The notes: generated from the sequence alone by a model not told the origin. A DNA stretch of 14,314 bases from Bacillota bacterium (GCA_017621195.1 JAGATO010000298.1:1-14314), one strand, 5' to 3'; shown: positions 6,960 to 14,089, counted from the first letter of the stretch. A program made the numbers and translations.

Positions 6960-8063
6960 TCACAAAAATTCGATCAGTACCGCGGTCATGTCGTCCTTCG
7001 GCGCAAAGCCGGCGAATTCCACTACGCTGGCCTGGATTGCCGCCACCAGCCGCTGGGGCGTCTTGATCTCCTGGGAGTCCCACAGCCGCAGAATTCCTTC
7101 CACGCCGAAGGCTTCTCCCGCCAGGTTCTCCGTCTCCGTCACACCGTCGGTGTACATCAGAAGCCGCTGTCCCCGACGTACCTTTCTCGTCACCGTGGTG
7201 TGGCTGCCCTCCCGCAGCAGACTGCAGACAGGCATTCCGTAGATCTCCACCTCATGCAATTCTCCGTCCTCCCCCTCCAGAAGCGGTAGGCAGTTGTGAC
7301 CGGCGTTGACCAGAGTCAGCTCCCGAAGGCTGCGGTCGTAAATCCCCACCAGGATGGTGAGATAGGATTCGTTTCCGGTGTGGAGATCGTTCATCCCCTG
7401 TAAGATGCCGTTGATCAGCTCCCGGGGATCTCCCGCTCTCTCCTTCATGCCGCGAATCACCTGATGGAGGAAGATGGTCAGAAGCGATGAACGCACGCCG
7501 TGGCCCGCCACGTCGGCGATGTAGAACAGCGTTCGATCCTCGTCGATCTTCACCACGTCGAAGAAATCGCCGGCCAGGCTTTCCGCCGGCCGATAGATGG
7601 AATGAACCCGCAGGCTGCGAAAGTACGTCCCATCCTTGGGCAGCGCATTGTACTGAACCTGCTTGGCGAACTCCACGTCCTGAGCCAGCCGGGCGAAGTG
7701 GCTGCGGTTGGCTTCTTCCAGCTTCCGCTGTTTCGTGATGTCCACGAAAAACTCGATGGAATAGCGCGGCAATCCTTCCAGCTTGACGGAGGACGCGATG
7801 ATGCGATAGATCTTCTCTCCCACGGTTATTTCCTTGCTCTCGGAATCCTCGCTGACGTTGGCCAGCACCGTGACGCAGTCGATGCATCTCTCTCCCTGAC
7901 CCAGCATCTGATAGCAGACCCGGCCGCAGTGATTTCCGAATTCCAGCCGCATCTTTTCGTTCATGTAGATAATATTATGTTCTTCGTCCAAGACTCTGAC
8001 CATCGCATCCATGCGATCGATCACCGCAGTCATCAGAAGCTCGCGATGTAACAATCCTCTCAT
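6960..8063 (-). CDS. PAS domain-PP2C (SpoIIE-type) protein phosphatase
   Basis: From the ATG at 8063 this is 367 residues: a PAS domain (about 15-110), a short coiled-coil linker (KQRKLEEANRSHFARL) and a PPM/SpoIIE-type serine/threonine phosphatase domain (about 145-367). Metal-binding aspartates sit in SLAGDFFD, ADVAGHG, YTDGVTE and the final PKDDMTAV. The PAS part carries four cysteines, CX3C then CX2C (CGRVC and CIDC), seen in PAS domains that may hold a cofactor or sense redox state. Proteins of this type usually dephosphorylate anti-sigma-factor antagonists. No such partner is in the window, so the target is unknown. The start is uncertain: ATG 8063 has AAAGAGG 9 bases upstream, whereas ATG 8093 and 8087 (up to ten residues longer) have no good site. 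It is followed by rnhA. A terminator-bearing leader lies just upstream. Confidence 0.92.
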   Translation of the reverse strand: MRGLLHRELLMTAVIDRMDAMVRVLDEEHNIIYMNEKMRLEFGNHCGRVCYQMLGQGERCIDCVTVLANVSEDSESKEITVGEKIYRIIASSVKLEGLPRYSIEFFVDITKQRKLEEANRSHFARLAQDVEFAKQVQYNALPKDGTYFRSLRVHSIYRPAESLAGDFFDVVKIDEDRTLFYIADVAGHGVRSSLLTIFLHQVIRGMKERAGDPRELINGILQGMNDLHTGNESYLTILVGIYDRSLRELTLVNAGHNCLPLLEGEDGELHEVEIYGMPVCSLLREGSHTTVTRKVRRGQRLLMYTDGVTETENLAGEAFGVEGILRLWDSQEIKTPQRLVAAIQASVVEFAGFAPKDDMTAVLIEFL

Positions 8064-8137
8064 GCCAGTGTACCTCTTTATTCCCATATCCATACACTTT
8101 AGAATACCATATTCAAGGGAGATTAGAAAGAGATTTT

Positions 8138-8171
8138 AAAAAGGAGCCTCCGCTTTCCTGCGGCAGCTCCT
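8138..8171 (-). terminator. Intrinsic terminator upstream of the PAS-PP2C gene
   Basis: The minus strand forms AGGAGC / GCTCCT (8166-8171 with 8142-8147) and CCGC-type pairing (8160-8163 with 8150-8153), separated by a 2x2 internal loop, with a 6-base apical loop and then TTTTT. It ends about 45 bp before the first possible start of the phosphatase gene and there is no recognisable gene upstream on this strand, so it terminates either a small RNA or a regulated leader. Confidence 0.75.
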
Positions 8172-8312
8172 CTCCATTGCGTTTTCGTTTTTCTGTTCCG
8201 AAGCTCTATTTGAATTCTTCCGCTCCTTTGGGGTCGTTCCTGCGCTTCTCGCTTTTCCCTATCACAACCTGTAGCGACGGGAAATGCCGCGAACAAACTG
8301 TGAATATCACAC
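8138..8312 (-). ncRNA. Candidate small RNA or attenuator leader of unknown class
   Basis: The interval lies between two consensus-like minus-strand promoters (8321-8350 and 8363-8391) and an intrinsic terminator (8138-8171), giving RNAs of about 175 or 220 bases. A strong hairpin is visible at 8249-8292. UUUCCC-GUCGC pairs with GUGAU-A-GGGAAA (11 bp, one bulge, two wobbles) around an 8-base loop. UCGC/GCGA extends it below a small internal loop. A short TGTGA/TCACA hairpin is at the 5' end. GCGGCA at 8285-8290 is complementary to UGCCGC in the terminator arm (8160-8165), so an antiterminator is possible. I checked by eye for TPP, SAM, purine, T-box, c-di-GMP and SRP hallmarks and saw none. 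No credible protein is encoded here. Confidence 0.4.
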
Positions 8313-8320
8313 AAAATCAG

Positions 8321-8350
8321 ATTATAATTTTCATTTTTCTTCACAGTCAG
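8321..8350 (-). promoter_or_regulatory. Possible promoter P2 of the structured leader
   Basis: CTGACT (8350-8345), 18 bases, then a perfect TATAAT (8326-8321) on the minus strand. A 7-bp inverted repeat, CTGTGAA/TTCACAG (plus strand 8299-8305 and 8340-8346), flanks the -10 box and could be an operator. The surrounding DNA is AT-rich, so a chance TATAAT cannot be excluded. Confidence 0.4.
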
Positions 8351-8362
8351 CGCACTGCGCGT

Positions 8363-8391
8363 GTTATAATATATTGCAAAAACGATACCAA
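8363..8391 (-). promoter_or_regulatory. Possible promoter P1 of the structured leader
   Basis: TTGGTA (8391-8386), 17 bases, TATAAC (8368-8363) on the minus strand. A short palindrome, GCGCA-C-TGCGC, lies directly at the expected transcription start (about 8350-8360). The match is good, four and five of six, but untested. Confidence 0.4.
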
Positions 8392-8480
8392 GGATAAATC
8401 TTGAATAAATTTTGTTTAAATTGTTCCTTTGCAGTGAAAGAAACGGTGAAACTTCCGTTTCCATTCCGAGGGATATATAG

Positions 8481-8538
8481 AAATGGGATGAAATATACAG
8501 TCTATTTAATTCTATTATGTTATTTTTTCATCCCTTTT
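8481..8538. promoter_or_regulatory. Inverted repeat, candidate enhancer (UAS) for the sigma-54 promoter
   Basis: AAATGGGATGAAA (8481-8493) and TTTCATCCCTTTT (8526-8538) are complementary over 12 of 13 positions, with a single mismatch, and are separated by 32 AT-rich bases. The copies lie about 55-110 bp upstream of the -24 element at 8592, the usual place for binding sites of sigma-54 activators. It could instead form an RNA stem-loop, but the large loop makes it a poor terminator. Role inferred from position. Confidence 0.4.
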
Positions 8539-8561
8539 TATTTATTCAATCCCTACAAAGA

Positions 8562-8578
8562 CGGTCCGGTCCGGTCCG
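8562..8578. repeat. CGGTC pentamer repeated three times
   Basis: Three tandem CGGTC units plus a partial fourth lie between the inverted repeat and the sigma-54 promoter. They stand out as GC-rich within an AT-rich upstream region. Function unknown. Confidence 0.85.
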
Positions 8579-8589
8579 CTTTTGTTACC

Positions 8590-8609
8590 TTGGCACAAAT
8601 TTTGCAATT
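8590..8609 (+). promoter_or_regulatory. Sigma-54 (-24/-12) promoter of the gamma-glutamyltransferase-family gene
   Basis: TTGGCACAAATTTTGCAATT matches the RpoN consensus TTGGCAC-N5-TTGCA, with exactly 10 bases between the invariant GG (8592-8593) and GC (8604-8605). The expected transcription start is near 8617, about 40 bases before the ATG at 8657. Transcription from such a promoter needs an AAA+ activator. Confidence 0.88.
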
Positions 8610-8656
8610 TCACATTGGCAGTATCATTTTTTGTACGAGAGAAAGGAACAGAGACG

Positions 8657-10264
8657 ATGAAATCTTCTTATCATTTCCAAAAGTATCCCTCCACCCGACA
8701 GGTGGTCTATTCCAATAAAGGCATCGTATGCACATCCACGCCTATGGCTGCACAGGCCGGCGCCGATATCAAGCGTCGCGGCGGTAATGCCATCGACGCA
8801 GCCATTGCCACTGCCGCTGTGCTTTCTGTGGCGGAACCGACATCCAACGGAATCGGCGGCGATGCTTTCGCTCTGGTCTGGGTTAAGGACCATCTGTACG
8901 GTTTGAATTCCAGCGGCCCCGCTCCCATGTCCATCAGTTCTCAGGCTCTTCTGGATCAGGGGCTGACGGAGATGCCGGTCTACGGCTGGACACCCATCAC
9001 GGTTCCCGGCGCTCCCGGCGCTTGGGCTGCTTTGTCCGAACGGTTCGGAAAGCTCCCCTTGATCGAAGTACTTCAACCCGCCATCCGCATTGCCAGAGAG
9101 GGTTATGCTGTACAGCCCACGACTGCTCACCTTTGGAAGCGCGCCTACAAAAAATTCAAAGAAGCGTTCCACGGGCCGGAATTCGATGAATGGTTCCGCG
9201 TATTCGCTCCCGAAGGACGCGCTCCTTTTGCCGGCGAAGTCTGGAAGTCGGAAGACCATGCCCGGACGCTGGAAAAGATCGCCGCTACCGGAGCGGAAGC
9301 CTTCTATCGCGGCGAGCTTGCCGATGCCATCGATGCCGCCAGCCGTGCTCAGGGCGGTTATCTGCGCAAGGAAGACCTTACCGCTTACCATCCCGAGTGG
9401 GTAGAACCGATTTCCACCACGTACAAGGGATATCAGGTCTGCGAAATTCCTCCCAACGGCCACGGTATCACCGCTCTGATGGCGCTGAATATTTTCGAAC
9501 AGCTGAACTGCAAGTCCAGAGATGATGTAGACACCATGCACAACATGATGGAGTCCATGAAGCTGGCCTTTGAGGATGCCATGGAACACGTGGCTGATCC
9601 CCGCTATATGAAGGTGACCTTCGATCAGCTTCTCAGCAAAGAATATGCGAAAAAACGTGCATCGTTCATTGGCGATGAAGCGATTCTGCCCGCTCCTGGC
9701 CAGCCGGATTGCGGCGGTACGGTCTATTTGTGTACTGCTGACGGAGAAGGAAACATGGTTTCGTACATCCAGTCCAACTACATGGGATTTGGTTCCGGCA
9801 TCGTTGTTCCCGGAACGGGTATCGCTCTTCACAACCGGGGAAACAATTTCTATCTGAAGCCCGGCCATCCCAACTGCGTCGAAGGTGGAAAGAAACCGTA
9901 TCACACCATCATCCCCGGCTTCCTGATGAAGGACGGAGAAGCCGTTGGACCGTTCGGCGTCATGGGCGGATTCATGCAGCCTCAGGGCCACATGCAGGTG
10001 ATCACCAACACCATCGACTTCGGTCTAAATCCGCAGGACGCTCTGGATGCTCCCCGTTGGATGTGGACCGAAGGAAAGACGATCCACGTGGAGGCTTCCT
10101 TCCCCAGCGCCCTGGCACAGGAGCTGGAAGCTCGCGGTCACAACATCGTTGTGGAAAACGGTCCTCTGCAGTTCGGCCGCGGGGAGATCATCTGGCGCAC
10201 GGATTACGGTACTCTGTGCGGTGCCACGGAATCCCGCTGCGATGGCTGCGCTGCCATCGTATAG
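8657..10264 (+). CDS. Gamma-glutamyltransferase-family Ntn hydrolase, cytoplasmic type
   Basis: The 535-residue protein matches the gamma-glutamyltransferase/acylase family, whose precursors cut themselves before a Thr that becomes the nucleophile. Family segments are clear: GIVCTSTPMAAQAGADIKRR and GGNAIDAAIATA near the start, EPTSNGIGGDAF (60-71), VPGAPGAW (117-123), PPNGHGITAL (265-274), the cleavage region CGGTVYL with T355 as likely nucleophile, and PYHTIIPGF (414-422). There is no signal peptide, unlike classical periplasmic or secreted GGT, so it probably acts in the cytoplasm, as suggested for YwrD-like enzymes. Natural substrate unknown: a gamma-glutamyl amide or another acylated amino compound. 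The start at 8657 has AAAGGA about 10 bases upstream and lies after a sigma-54 promoter. An upstream extension to 8582 would begin before the expected transcript start. It converges on the amidohydrolase gene. No lesions are seen. Confidence 0.92.
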   Translation: MKSSYHFQKYPSTRQVVYSNKGIVCTSTPMAAQAGADIKRRGGNAIDAAIATAAVLSVAEPTSNGIGGDAFALVWVKDHLYGLNSSGPAPMSISSQALLDQGLTEMPVYGWTPITVPGAPGAWAALSERFGKLPLIEVLQPAIRIAREGYAVQPTTAHLWKRAYKKFKEAFHGPEFDEWFRVFAPEGRAPFAGEVWKSEDHARTLEKIAATGAEAFYRGELADAIDAASRAQGGYLRKEDLTAYHPEWVEPISTTYKGYQVCEIPPNGHGITALMALNIFEQLNCKSRDDVDTMHNMMESMKLAFEDAMEHVADPRYMKVTFDQLLSKEYAKKRASFIGDEAILPAPGQPDCGGTVYLCTADGEGNMVSYIQSNYMGFGSGIVVPGTGIALHNRGNNFYLKPGHPNCVEGGKKPYHTIIPGFLMKDGEAVGPFGVMGGFMQPQGHMQVITNTIDFGLNPQDALDAPRWMWTEGKTIHVEASFPSALAQELEARGHNIVVENGPLQFGRGEIIWRTDYGTLCGATESRCDGCAAIV

Positions 10265-10331
10265 GACTTCTCCTTCGTCCCATTTGCGTCCCATTTCCTG
10301 ATGTATATTTCAACACCATCTTTTAGATAGC

Positions 10332-10381
10332 AAAACAGTGCCCCCATCGAAACGAGGTGTTTCGATGGGGGCACTGTTTTT
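10332..10381. terminator. Strong bidirectional terminator between convergent genes
   Basis: A perfect 18-bp stem, CAGTGCCCCCATCGAAAC paired with GTTTCGATGGGGGCACTG (10336-10353 and 10359-10376), has a 5-base loop. It is flanked by AAAA on the left and TTTTT on the right, so a U-run follows the hairpin on either strand. It serves both the plus-strand gene ending at 10264 and the minus-strand gene ending at 10404. Confidence 0.97.
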
Positions 10382-10403
10382 CCATGTCTTGACTTATTAT
10401 CGC

Positions 10404-12014
10404 CTATTTACTGTAAACAATTTCTCCGCCTCTTACAGTCAGCTCAGCGCTGAGATCCTTGATCTTTTCCTCCGGAATGGAAAAGATATCGTCGGAGAGA
10501 ACTACCATATCCGCCAGCTTTCCTTCCTCCAGCGTTCCTTTGTCCTTCTCCTGATATGCGCTGTAGGCAGCGGTCACCGTTGCCGCCTCGATGGCCTCGT
10601 CTACGGTCAGCTTTTCCTCCGGCCGCCAACCCCCTTTCGGCCTTCCATCCAGATCGCAGCGGGTTACGGCGCAGTAGATGTTTTCGTAGGGATTGGGCGT
10701 CTCGATGGGACTGTCCGTCCCGAAGGGGATGGGTACTCCCAGATCCTTCAGCGTCTTCCAACTGTAGGACGTCCTGGCCCGTTCTCCCGTCCGCGCCTCC
10801 ACGATCTTGGAGTCGCTGGCGATGAAAATGGGCTGAATGTGAGCGACGATTTCCTCCTCCGCAATGCGCTTCAGCTGGGCCGCACTGGTAATCTGGCAGT
10901 GAACGATGCCGTGGCGCACGTTGTGATCCTGTGGATATACTTTCTTCGCCTTGGCGATGGCATCGATGCACTTTCCGATGGTGTAATCACCGATGGCGTG
11001 GATGGCTACGGGCATGTCGTTTTTCTGAGCCGTCTGAATCATGGCATCGAACATCTCGTCGCTGAAGTTGAACATACCCTTCTGTCCGGGAGCGTCGCTG
11101 TAGTCCTCTACCATGGCCGCCGTTCTGGCCCCCAGGGAACCGTCTGCCAGCAGCTTCAAAGAACCGATCCGATACAGATCATCACCGCTGCGGGGTGCAT
11201 AGCCCCGATCGATGAACTCCTGCAGGCCTTCCGGTCCCGGAAAACGGCACTGCTGATAGATGCGTACCTTCAGCTTTCCCTCTTCCTTCAGCTCGTTGTA
11301 GGCGGCCACCACGTCGTAGGGATCGGCGTTGATGAAGTCGTCGGCGTGAGCCGTGGTAATCCCGTAGGCCGCCAGCTGATTGACGCCGGCTTCGATATGT
11401 TTCTTCAGAGCGTCCTTCGTCAGATTGTTGTAATAGGGGCGAATGATGCGGGTGGCCAGCTCCTTCAATACGCCGGTGAGCCGTCCGTCCACGGTTTCGA
11501 TTTCGCCGGCTTCCACCTGCTGTCCCGGAACCAGTCCTGCGATTTCCAACGCTTTGCTGTTGCATACTTCCATGTGGTGACAGGCTCTGGCGAAGGAAAT
11601 GGGAATTTCCGTGGAAATCTGATCCAGATCATCTCTGGTGATGACCCTCTTTTCATCCTCAAACAGCTGCTCGTTCCAACCGCCGCCGATGAGCCACTGT
11701 CCCTCGGCCAACGTGTTGTTCTTCAGAAATTCCTGTCCGCGGCGGATGACTTCCTTCACGCTGCGGGCCCCCATCAGGTCCACCTCGCTGAGGCTGCGCC
11801 CGTAGATCACCAGATGCAGGTGAGTATCGGTCAATCCGGGGATCGCCGTCCGCCCCTTCAGGTCGGTGATTTGAGTTTCTTCTCCTTTCAGCGCCAGGAT
11901 TTCTTCGTCGCTTCCGATGGCCGCCACTCTTGCGTCCTTCACCTCCAAGGCCGAAACTACGGTCCGAGCCTCGTCCATAATGTGGATATTTCCGTTGTAA
12001 AAGATCTGATCCAT
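10404..12014 (-). CDS. YtcJ-like metal-dependent amidohydrolase (Amidohydro_3 family)
   Basis: From the ATG at 12014 this is 536 residues with the amidohydrolase TIM-barrel layout: a small beta domain split between the N- and C-termini (about 1-58 and 490-536) around the barrel. Probable metal ligands and catalytic residues are H65 and H67 (DTHLHL), K287 (SLKLLADGSLG), H339 (VAIHAIGD), H372 (GIVHCQ) and D434 (PFGTDSPIE). Members hydrolyse amides or ureido/formamide-type bonds, but the substrate here cannot be read from sequence. The start is chosen because AAGGAGAG lies about 10 bases upstream; the frame stays open to 12113, but that is upstream of the expected start of the sigma-54 transcript (about 12098). 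No signal peptide. With the gamma-glutamyltransferase-family enzyme it may act in one catabolic route. No lesions seen. Confidence 0.93.
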   Translation of the reverse strand: MDQIFYNGNIHIMDEARTVVSALEVKDARVAAIGSDEEILALKGEETQITDLKGRTAIPGLTDTHLHLVIYGRSLSEVDLMGARSVKEVIRRGQEFLKNNTLAEGQWLIGGGWNEQLFEDEKRVITRDDLDQISTEIPISFARACHHMEVCNSKALEIAGLVPGQQVEAGEIETVDGRLTGVLKELATRIIRPYYNNLTKDALKKHIEAGVNQLAAYGITTAHADDFINADPYDVVAAYNELKEEGKLKVRIYQQCRFPGPEGLQEFIDRGYAPRSGDDLYRIGSLKLLADGSLGARTAAMVEDYSDAPGQKGMFNFSDEMFDAMIQTAQKNDMPVAIHAIGDYTIGKCIDAIAKAKKVYPQDHNVRHGIVHCQITSAAQLKRIAEEEIVAHIQPIFIASDSKIVEARTGERARTSYSWKTLKDLGVPIPFGTDSPIETPNPYENIYCAVTRCDLDGRPKGGWRPEEKLTVDEAIEAATVTAAYSAYQEKDKGTLEEGKLADMVVLSDDIFSIPEEKIKDLSAELTVRGGEIVYSK

Positions 12015-12108
12015 ATCGATTTCTCTCCTTTTCCGCTTTTCATTCCGCTCAGCTACTCTTTTCGTTTCGCTTTTTGGTAAATTCATTCTAAATGATATCC
12101 TTTTGAAA

Positions 12109-12125
12109 AGCAATATTCATGCCAA
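12109..12125 (-). promoter_or_regulatory. Sigma-54 (-24/-12) promoter of the amidohydrolase gene
   Basis: The minus strand reads TTGGCATGAATATTGCT, with the GG at 12123-12122 and the GC at 12111-12110, exactly 10 bases apart as RpoN requires; only the C of GGCAC is changed, to T. The expected start is near 12098, giving an 84-base leader before the ATG at 12014. It overlaps the decayed 5' end of the divergent regulator gene. Confidence 0.78.
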
Positions 12126-12181
12126 TCCCCACTTCCTCTCCTTTCGTCTCCTGATTCGTTCTTTTTCTCCTCCCGTTCTGA

Positions 12182-14072
12182 CCGCCTTCTCTCCTTCCGA
12201 TTGAAATCTACAGCGTCGAAGGAAGATCTCCTCAGCGCAGGGAGCAGCTGCGGATGAATCAGCCGGACCTGATCGTCAGTACCAACGCCGTTTCCTATGA
12301 AACCATTGCCCCCATCATCGACAGCGATATCCCTGTCATTCCTCTCAGTTTTTCCTTCTCGCAGGAAAATCTATCGATTCTCTAAAACTATCCGGAAGGC
12401 ACGGAAGCATATGTGGGCTTTACTTTACCCGAATTGTCTAGAGAAGCGATTTCCATCCTGTACAGCATGGGAATACGAAACCTACGATTGAAGGTTTATG
12501 ATCCCTGGGAACAAAACCCGCCGCGGCCGGAACAGATTTCCCTGGGACTGATCGGCGCCAATTCCAACTGTTTTCCCGACAGTGTAACCAATCTGGTTTC
12601 ATTGGGAGAGCGCAGGCTGTCGCTGAATACCATCGCAGAAATCGCCGCCAGATTGGATCTTCCCGATCACATATTGTCCCGGGCTATCTCTCTGTACAAC
12701 TCTGATATTTCCGGCTATGACAACAGCGTCTCCTATCTCCATCGAAAGAGTGAAAGTGCCCGAATTCAGCTGCGAACCATCGTGGACTGTATCGATGACG
12801 GCTTCCTCATGGTGGATCAGGCGGGAACAATTCTGGACTGTAATCGAAAAATCCAGTCCCTCTTTAACCTCTCCCGCAGTCCCATCGGCCGTTGTCTGTC
12901 CCATATGCCGGAGCTTGACTTCATCCGCAAAGATATTGAAGGTTCTGAGGAAATGGAAAATTGCATGAAGATCATTCCCCACTCCGATCTTCACATCCTC
13001 ATGTCCAAAAAAACGAATTCGAGCCGACGAAAATTCTTCGCAACTGTCAGTGATCATTTTAAAGGACGTAACGAAGCTCATCAATCTGGAAACATCATAT
13101 CGTACCCAGCTTGCAAAAAAGGGACATGTCACACGCTACGACTTTTCCAACATTCTGGGAATCAGTCCCGCCATCAAAGATACCATCGAAAAGGCAAAAC
13201 GGATCGCTTCCATCGATAAGCCTACTTTGATCGTCGGTGAAAGCGGAACAGGTAAGGAACTGTTCGGTTATGCGGAGGGCGCCTTTACCGGCGCCAGAAA
13301 AGGGGGCCGTCAGGGACTGTTTGAAATGGCCAATCGGGGAACTCTATTCCTCGATGAAATCGGCGAGATGAGTTTTGAAACCCAGGCCAAGCTTCTTCGC
13401 GTTTTGGAAGAAAAGGAAGTCATGCGTCTCGGCAGCGGCGAAATCGTGTCCGTCGATGTCCGCATCATAGCCGCTACCAACAAAAACCTAAAAGACCTGG
13501 TACGCCAGGGAAAATTCCGGGCGGACCTTTTCTTCCGGCTGAATACTATTACGCTGCACATCCCCGCTTTGCGCAATCGTCCCGGCGATATCGACTATCT
13601 AACCCGTTGTTTCATGGAAAACGAAAGCTGCGGTATCAAAGAAATGGATGAAAGTGTCCATCGATTTATGAATTCCTATCCGTGGGAAGGAAATGTCAGA
13701 GAATTAAAAAATTGTGTGGAATTTATGGTCAATATTTCTCAGGACCGCATTCACATGAGCCATTTGCCAGAATACATGCTGGAAGAAGATGCTTCAGCTG
13801 AATACTCCCCCGGTCTTCCTGTGACGGCTGTCACGAGCCGTTTGGACCACGATGTATCCATCCGTATTCTGGAGCTCCTGTCTCAGAAGAATATGGGGCG
13901 TCGTTCCCTGGCATCGAACCTTCGGGAAGAGGGCCTTGCTGTCAGCGAATACCGGCTGCGAACTATTCTGGAAGATCTTTCTCAAAAAGGATACATTCTC
14001 CTGTCTCCCGGACGCCGCGGCGCTTCTCTTACCGTAGAGGGCAGCCGTATTCTCCCGATCCTGAAGCCCTGA
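12182..14072 (+). pseudogene. Broken sigma-54-dependent activator (PrpR_N-PAS-AAA+-winged helix)
   Basis: Read through its lesions this was a sigma-54 enhancer-binding protein. A PrpR_N-like sensor (about 12203-12700, MNQPDLIVSTNAVSYE...) is followed by a PAS domain (about 12757-13085), an AAA+ domain (about 13140-13780; Walker A GESGTGKE, GAFTGA loop, Walker B TLFLDEIGE, LFFRLN) and a winged-helix-like C-terminus (about 13850-14055) in place of the common Fis-type HTH. Lesions are of three kinds. The sensor is cut by an in-frame TAA at 12383-12385, and further upstream stops at 12152 and 12179 show the 5' end is decayed; the true start is unclear. A run of seven A at 13007-13013 shifts the frame by +1, and six A would join both halves cleanly (MSKK|RIRADEN). 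Walker A runs straight into FGYAEGAFTGA, so about 33 residues are missing. The last open piece (13050-14072) alone lacks the sensor and cannot be a normal AAA+ ATPase. Confidence 0.9.
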
Positions 14073-14089
14073 GGTTTTCTCAAAAATGT

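Noticed and set aside
8138..8312. Known riboswitch, 6S RNA or SRP RNA identity for the leader
   Set aside because: No conserved core of the classes I know could be found by eye (no T-box AGGGUGGNACCGCG, no TPP CUGAGA, no SRP GGAA-loop domain). Its length fits 6S RNA, but the required long end-to-end pairing is not evident.
8123..8464. Minus-strand open frame of 113 codons between the phosphatase and transferase genes
   Set aside because: It spans promoter boxes, the strong hairpin and the terminator, has no good ribosome binding site, and its translation is unlike a protein. I treat the interval as a structured RNA or leader instead.
8485..8534. Inverted repeat read as a transcription terminator
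   Set aside because: The loop exceeds 30 AT-rich bases and no plus-strand gene lies upstream to terminate; an enhancer-like role fits its position better.
8624..9991. Minus-strand open frame opposite the gamma-glutamyltransferase-family gene
   Set aside because: Low-complexity, unrecognisable translation; the plus-strand gene has clear family motifs.
10338..12080. Plus-strand open frame opposite the amidohydrolase gene
   Set aside because: It starts inside the terminator hairpin and has no protein-like motifs; the minus-strand gene is a clear amidohydrolase.
12297..12491. Short plus-strand open frame at the start of the regulator region
   Set aside because: It is out of frame with the PrpR-like coding sequence and shows no protein-like features.
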